DNA of 7,011 bases. Origin: Nitrospirales bacterium. Its GTDB lineage: Bacteria; Nitrospirota; Nitrospiria; Nitrospirales; UBA8639. Positions 6,382 to 7,011 of the stretch are shown here, piece by piece; position 1 is the stretch's first letter, and each line of letters opens with the position of its first letter. The translations under genes and the position numbers were made by a program. Location: contig JAJDBO010000266.1 in NCBI GenBank assembly GCA_029261305.1, positions 1 to 7,011 on the forward strand, written 5' to 3'. Under the pieces are notes generated by a model, which did not search any database, was not told where the DNA came from, and worked only from the letters and a program-made list of their open reading frames with translations.

Positions 6382-7011
6382 GTGGAACCCCAAATATCAA
6401 GAAGTAATTATGAGGTGAAGCTTTTTAATGCATCAACGCCAATTCTAGAAGTCCAGACACAATCAGACGTTTTTTTTCCGACAGATACCAGCCTATTATT
6501 AATAGAAGCATGTCAAAAGTTGATTGAAAAGCCAGGGAAAACCCTTGACCTAGGTTGTGGGTGCGGCGTCACTGGGCTTGCACTTACAGCATTGAATCTT
6601 TGCTCTGTCCCACTTTATGCCTCTGATGTAAGTTCGGCCGCAGTTGGTCTGACGATAGAGAATGCAAAGGTCCAAAGAATCGAATGTATTGGTCGTGTTG
6701 GGAGTCTATTCGAGCCATGGAGTGCTGAAAAATTTGATTATATTATTGATGATGTCTCAGGCATCTCTGAGGAAATGGCAAAAATTTCTCCATGGTTTCC
6801 CCATGGAATATCGTGCGGAGCCGGGAGAGACGGTACTCGTTGGATTGTGCCATTATTAGAACAGGCTCCAAACTACTTGGCGCCACAAGGGGTGTTGGTA
6901 TTTCCTGTTTTGAGTTTGTCTGATGAAAACAAAATTGCCAAAGTTGTTCATGAAGGGTTTTCTCACGTTGAACTACTTCTCAAGAAGGAATGGGTTCTGC
7001 CTGATTCGATG
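6382..7011 (+). CDS. Class I SAM-dependent methyltransferase (MTS/HemK-like fold), 3' end outside window
   Basis: An open frame of 210 codons runs without a stop to the last base; the preceding in-frame stop is TAA at 6355-6357. VFFPTDTSLLL (30-40) resembles the lead-in of small-domain (MTS) methyltransferases. Motif I is LDLGCGCGVTG (55-65), the SAM-binding glycine loop. SDVSSAAVGLTIENA (81-95) has the acidic residue D82 after strand 2 that normally contacts the SAM ribose. After strand 4, FDYIIDDVSGI (118-128) stands where HemK, RsmC and related N-methylases have NPPY. A late hydrophobic strand, GVLVFPVLSLSDE, follows near 171-183. It transfers a methyl group from SAM; absence of NPPY argues against glutamine or nucleobase N-methylation and leaves O-methylation of a sugar or small molecule possible (inference). 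The start is GTG, chosen from AAGGA spacing; a separate promoter may make it partly independent of upstream genes. Confidence 0.85.
   Translation, partial: MEPQISRSNYEVKLFNASTPILEVQTQSDVFFPTDTSLLLIEACQKLIEKPGKTLDLGCGCGVTGLALTALNLCSVPLYASDVSSAAVGLTIENAKVQRIECIGRVGSLFEPWSAEKFDYIIDDVSGISEEMAKISPWFPHGISCGAGRDGTRWIVPLLEQAPNYLAPQGVLVFPVLSLSDENKIAKVVHEGFSHVELLLKKEWVLPDSM

Noticed and set aside
6662..6859. 65-codon + strand reading frame inside the methyltransferase region
   Set aside because: It overlaps the methyltransferase frame in another phase and shows no domain or motif; the methyltransferase frame carries the clear SAM motifs.

Overview
The window holds seven genes, all on the + strand, from a surface-polysaccharide (LPS/O-antigen or capsule type) sugar nucleotide locus. 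Protein families, bacterial Shine-Dalgarno sites and tight same-strand packing point to a bacterium, most likely Gram-negative. Base composition looks mid-range (roughly mid-40s % GC by eye). I cannot name the phylum; the broad enzyme families seen here do not resolve it.

Layout: (1) bases 1-531 are the 3' half of a GDP-mannose 4,6-dehydratase gene (gmd), cut by the window start. (2) 587-1540 encodes a GDP-L-fucose synthase family epimerase/reductase. (3) 1537-2805, overlapping gene 2 by ATGA, encodes a DegT/DnrJ/EryC1/StrS-fold PLP enzyme in which the catalytic Lys is replaced by His. This is the signature of sugar 3-dehydratases (ColD, DdhC/RfbH) rather than aminotransferases. (4) 2905-3648 encodes a family 2 glycosyltransferase of the dolichol-phosphate-mannose-synthase type. 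(5) 3748-5532 encodes a B12-binding-domain radical SAM protein. (6) 5553-6257 encodes a classical short-chain dehydrogenase/reductase starting at GTG. (7) From about 6382 to the end of the window, an open frame encodes a class I SAM methyltransferase that runs off the right edge. It probably has its own promoter at 6331-6358.

Working together (inference): Gmd makes GDP-4-keto-6-deoxy-D-mannose. The ColD-like dehydratase would remove the 3-hydroxyl, and the fucose-synthase-like enzyme would epimerise and reduce. This is the known logic of GDP-L-colitose synthesis; without the dehydratase the same two partners give GDP-L-fucose. The glycosyltransferase could move a GDP-activated sugar to a lipid or glycan acceptor. 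The radical SAM protein and the SDR, only 20 bases apart, form a second tailoring pair of unknown substrate, and this is the least explained part of the locus. No flippase, polymerase, transposase, tRNA, rRNA or CRISPR array was seen. No gene-free stretch exceeds about 125 bases.
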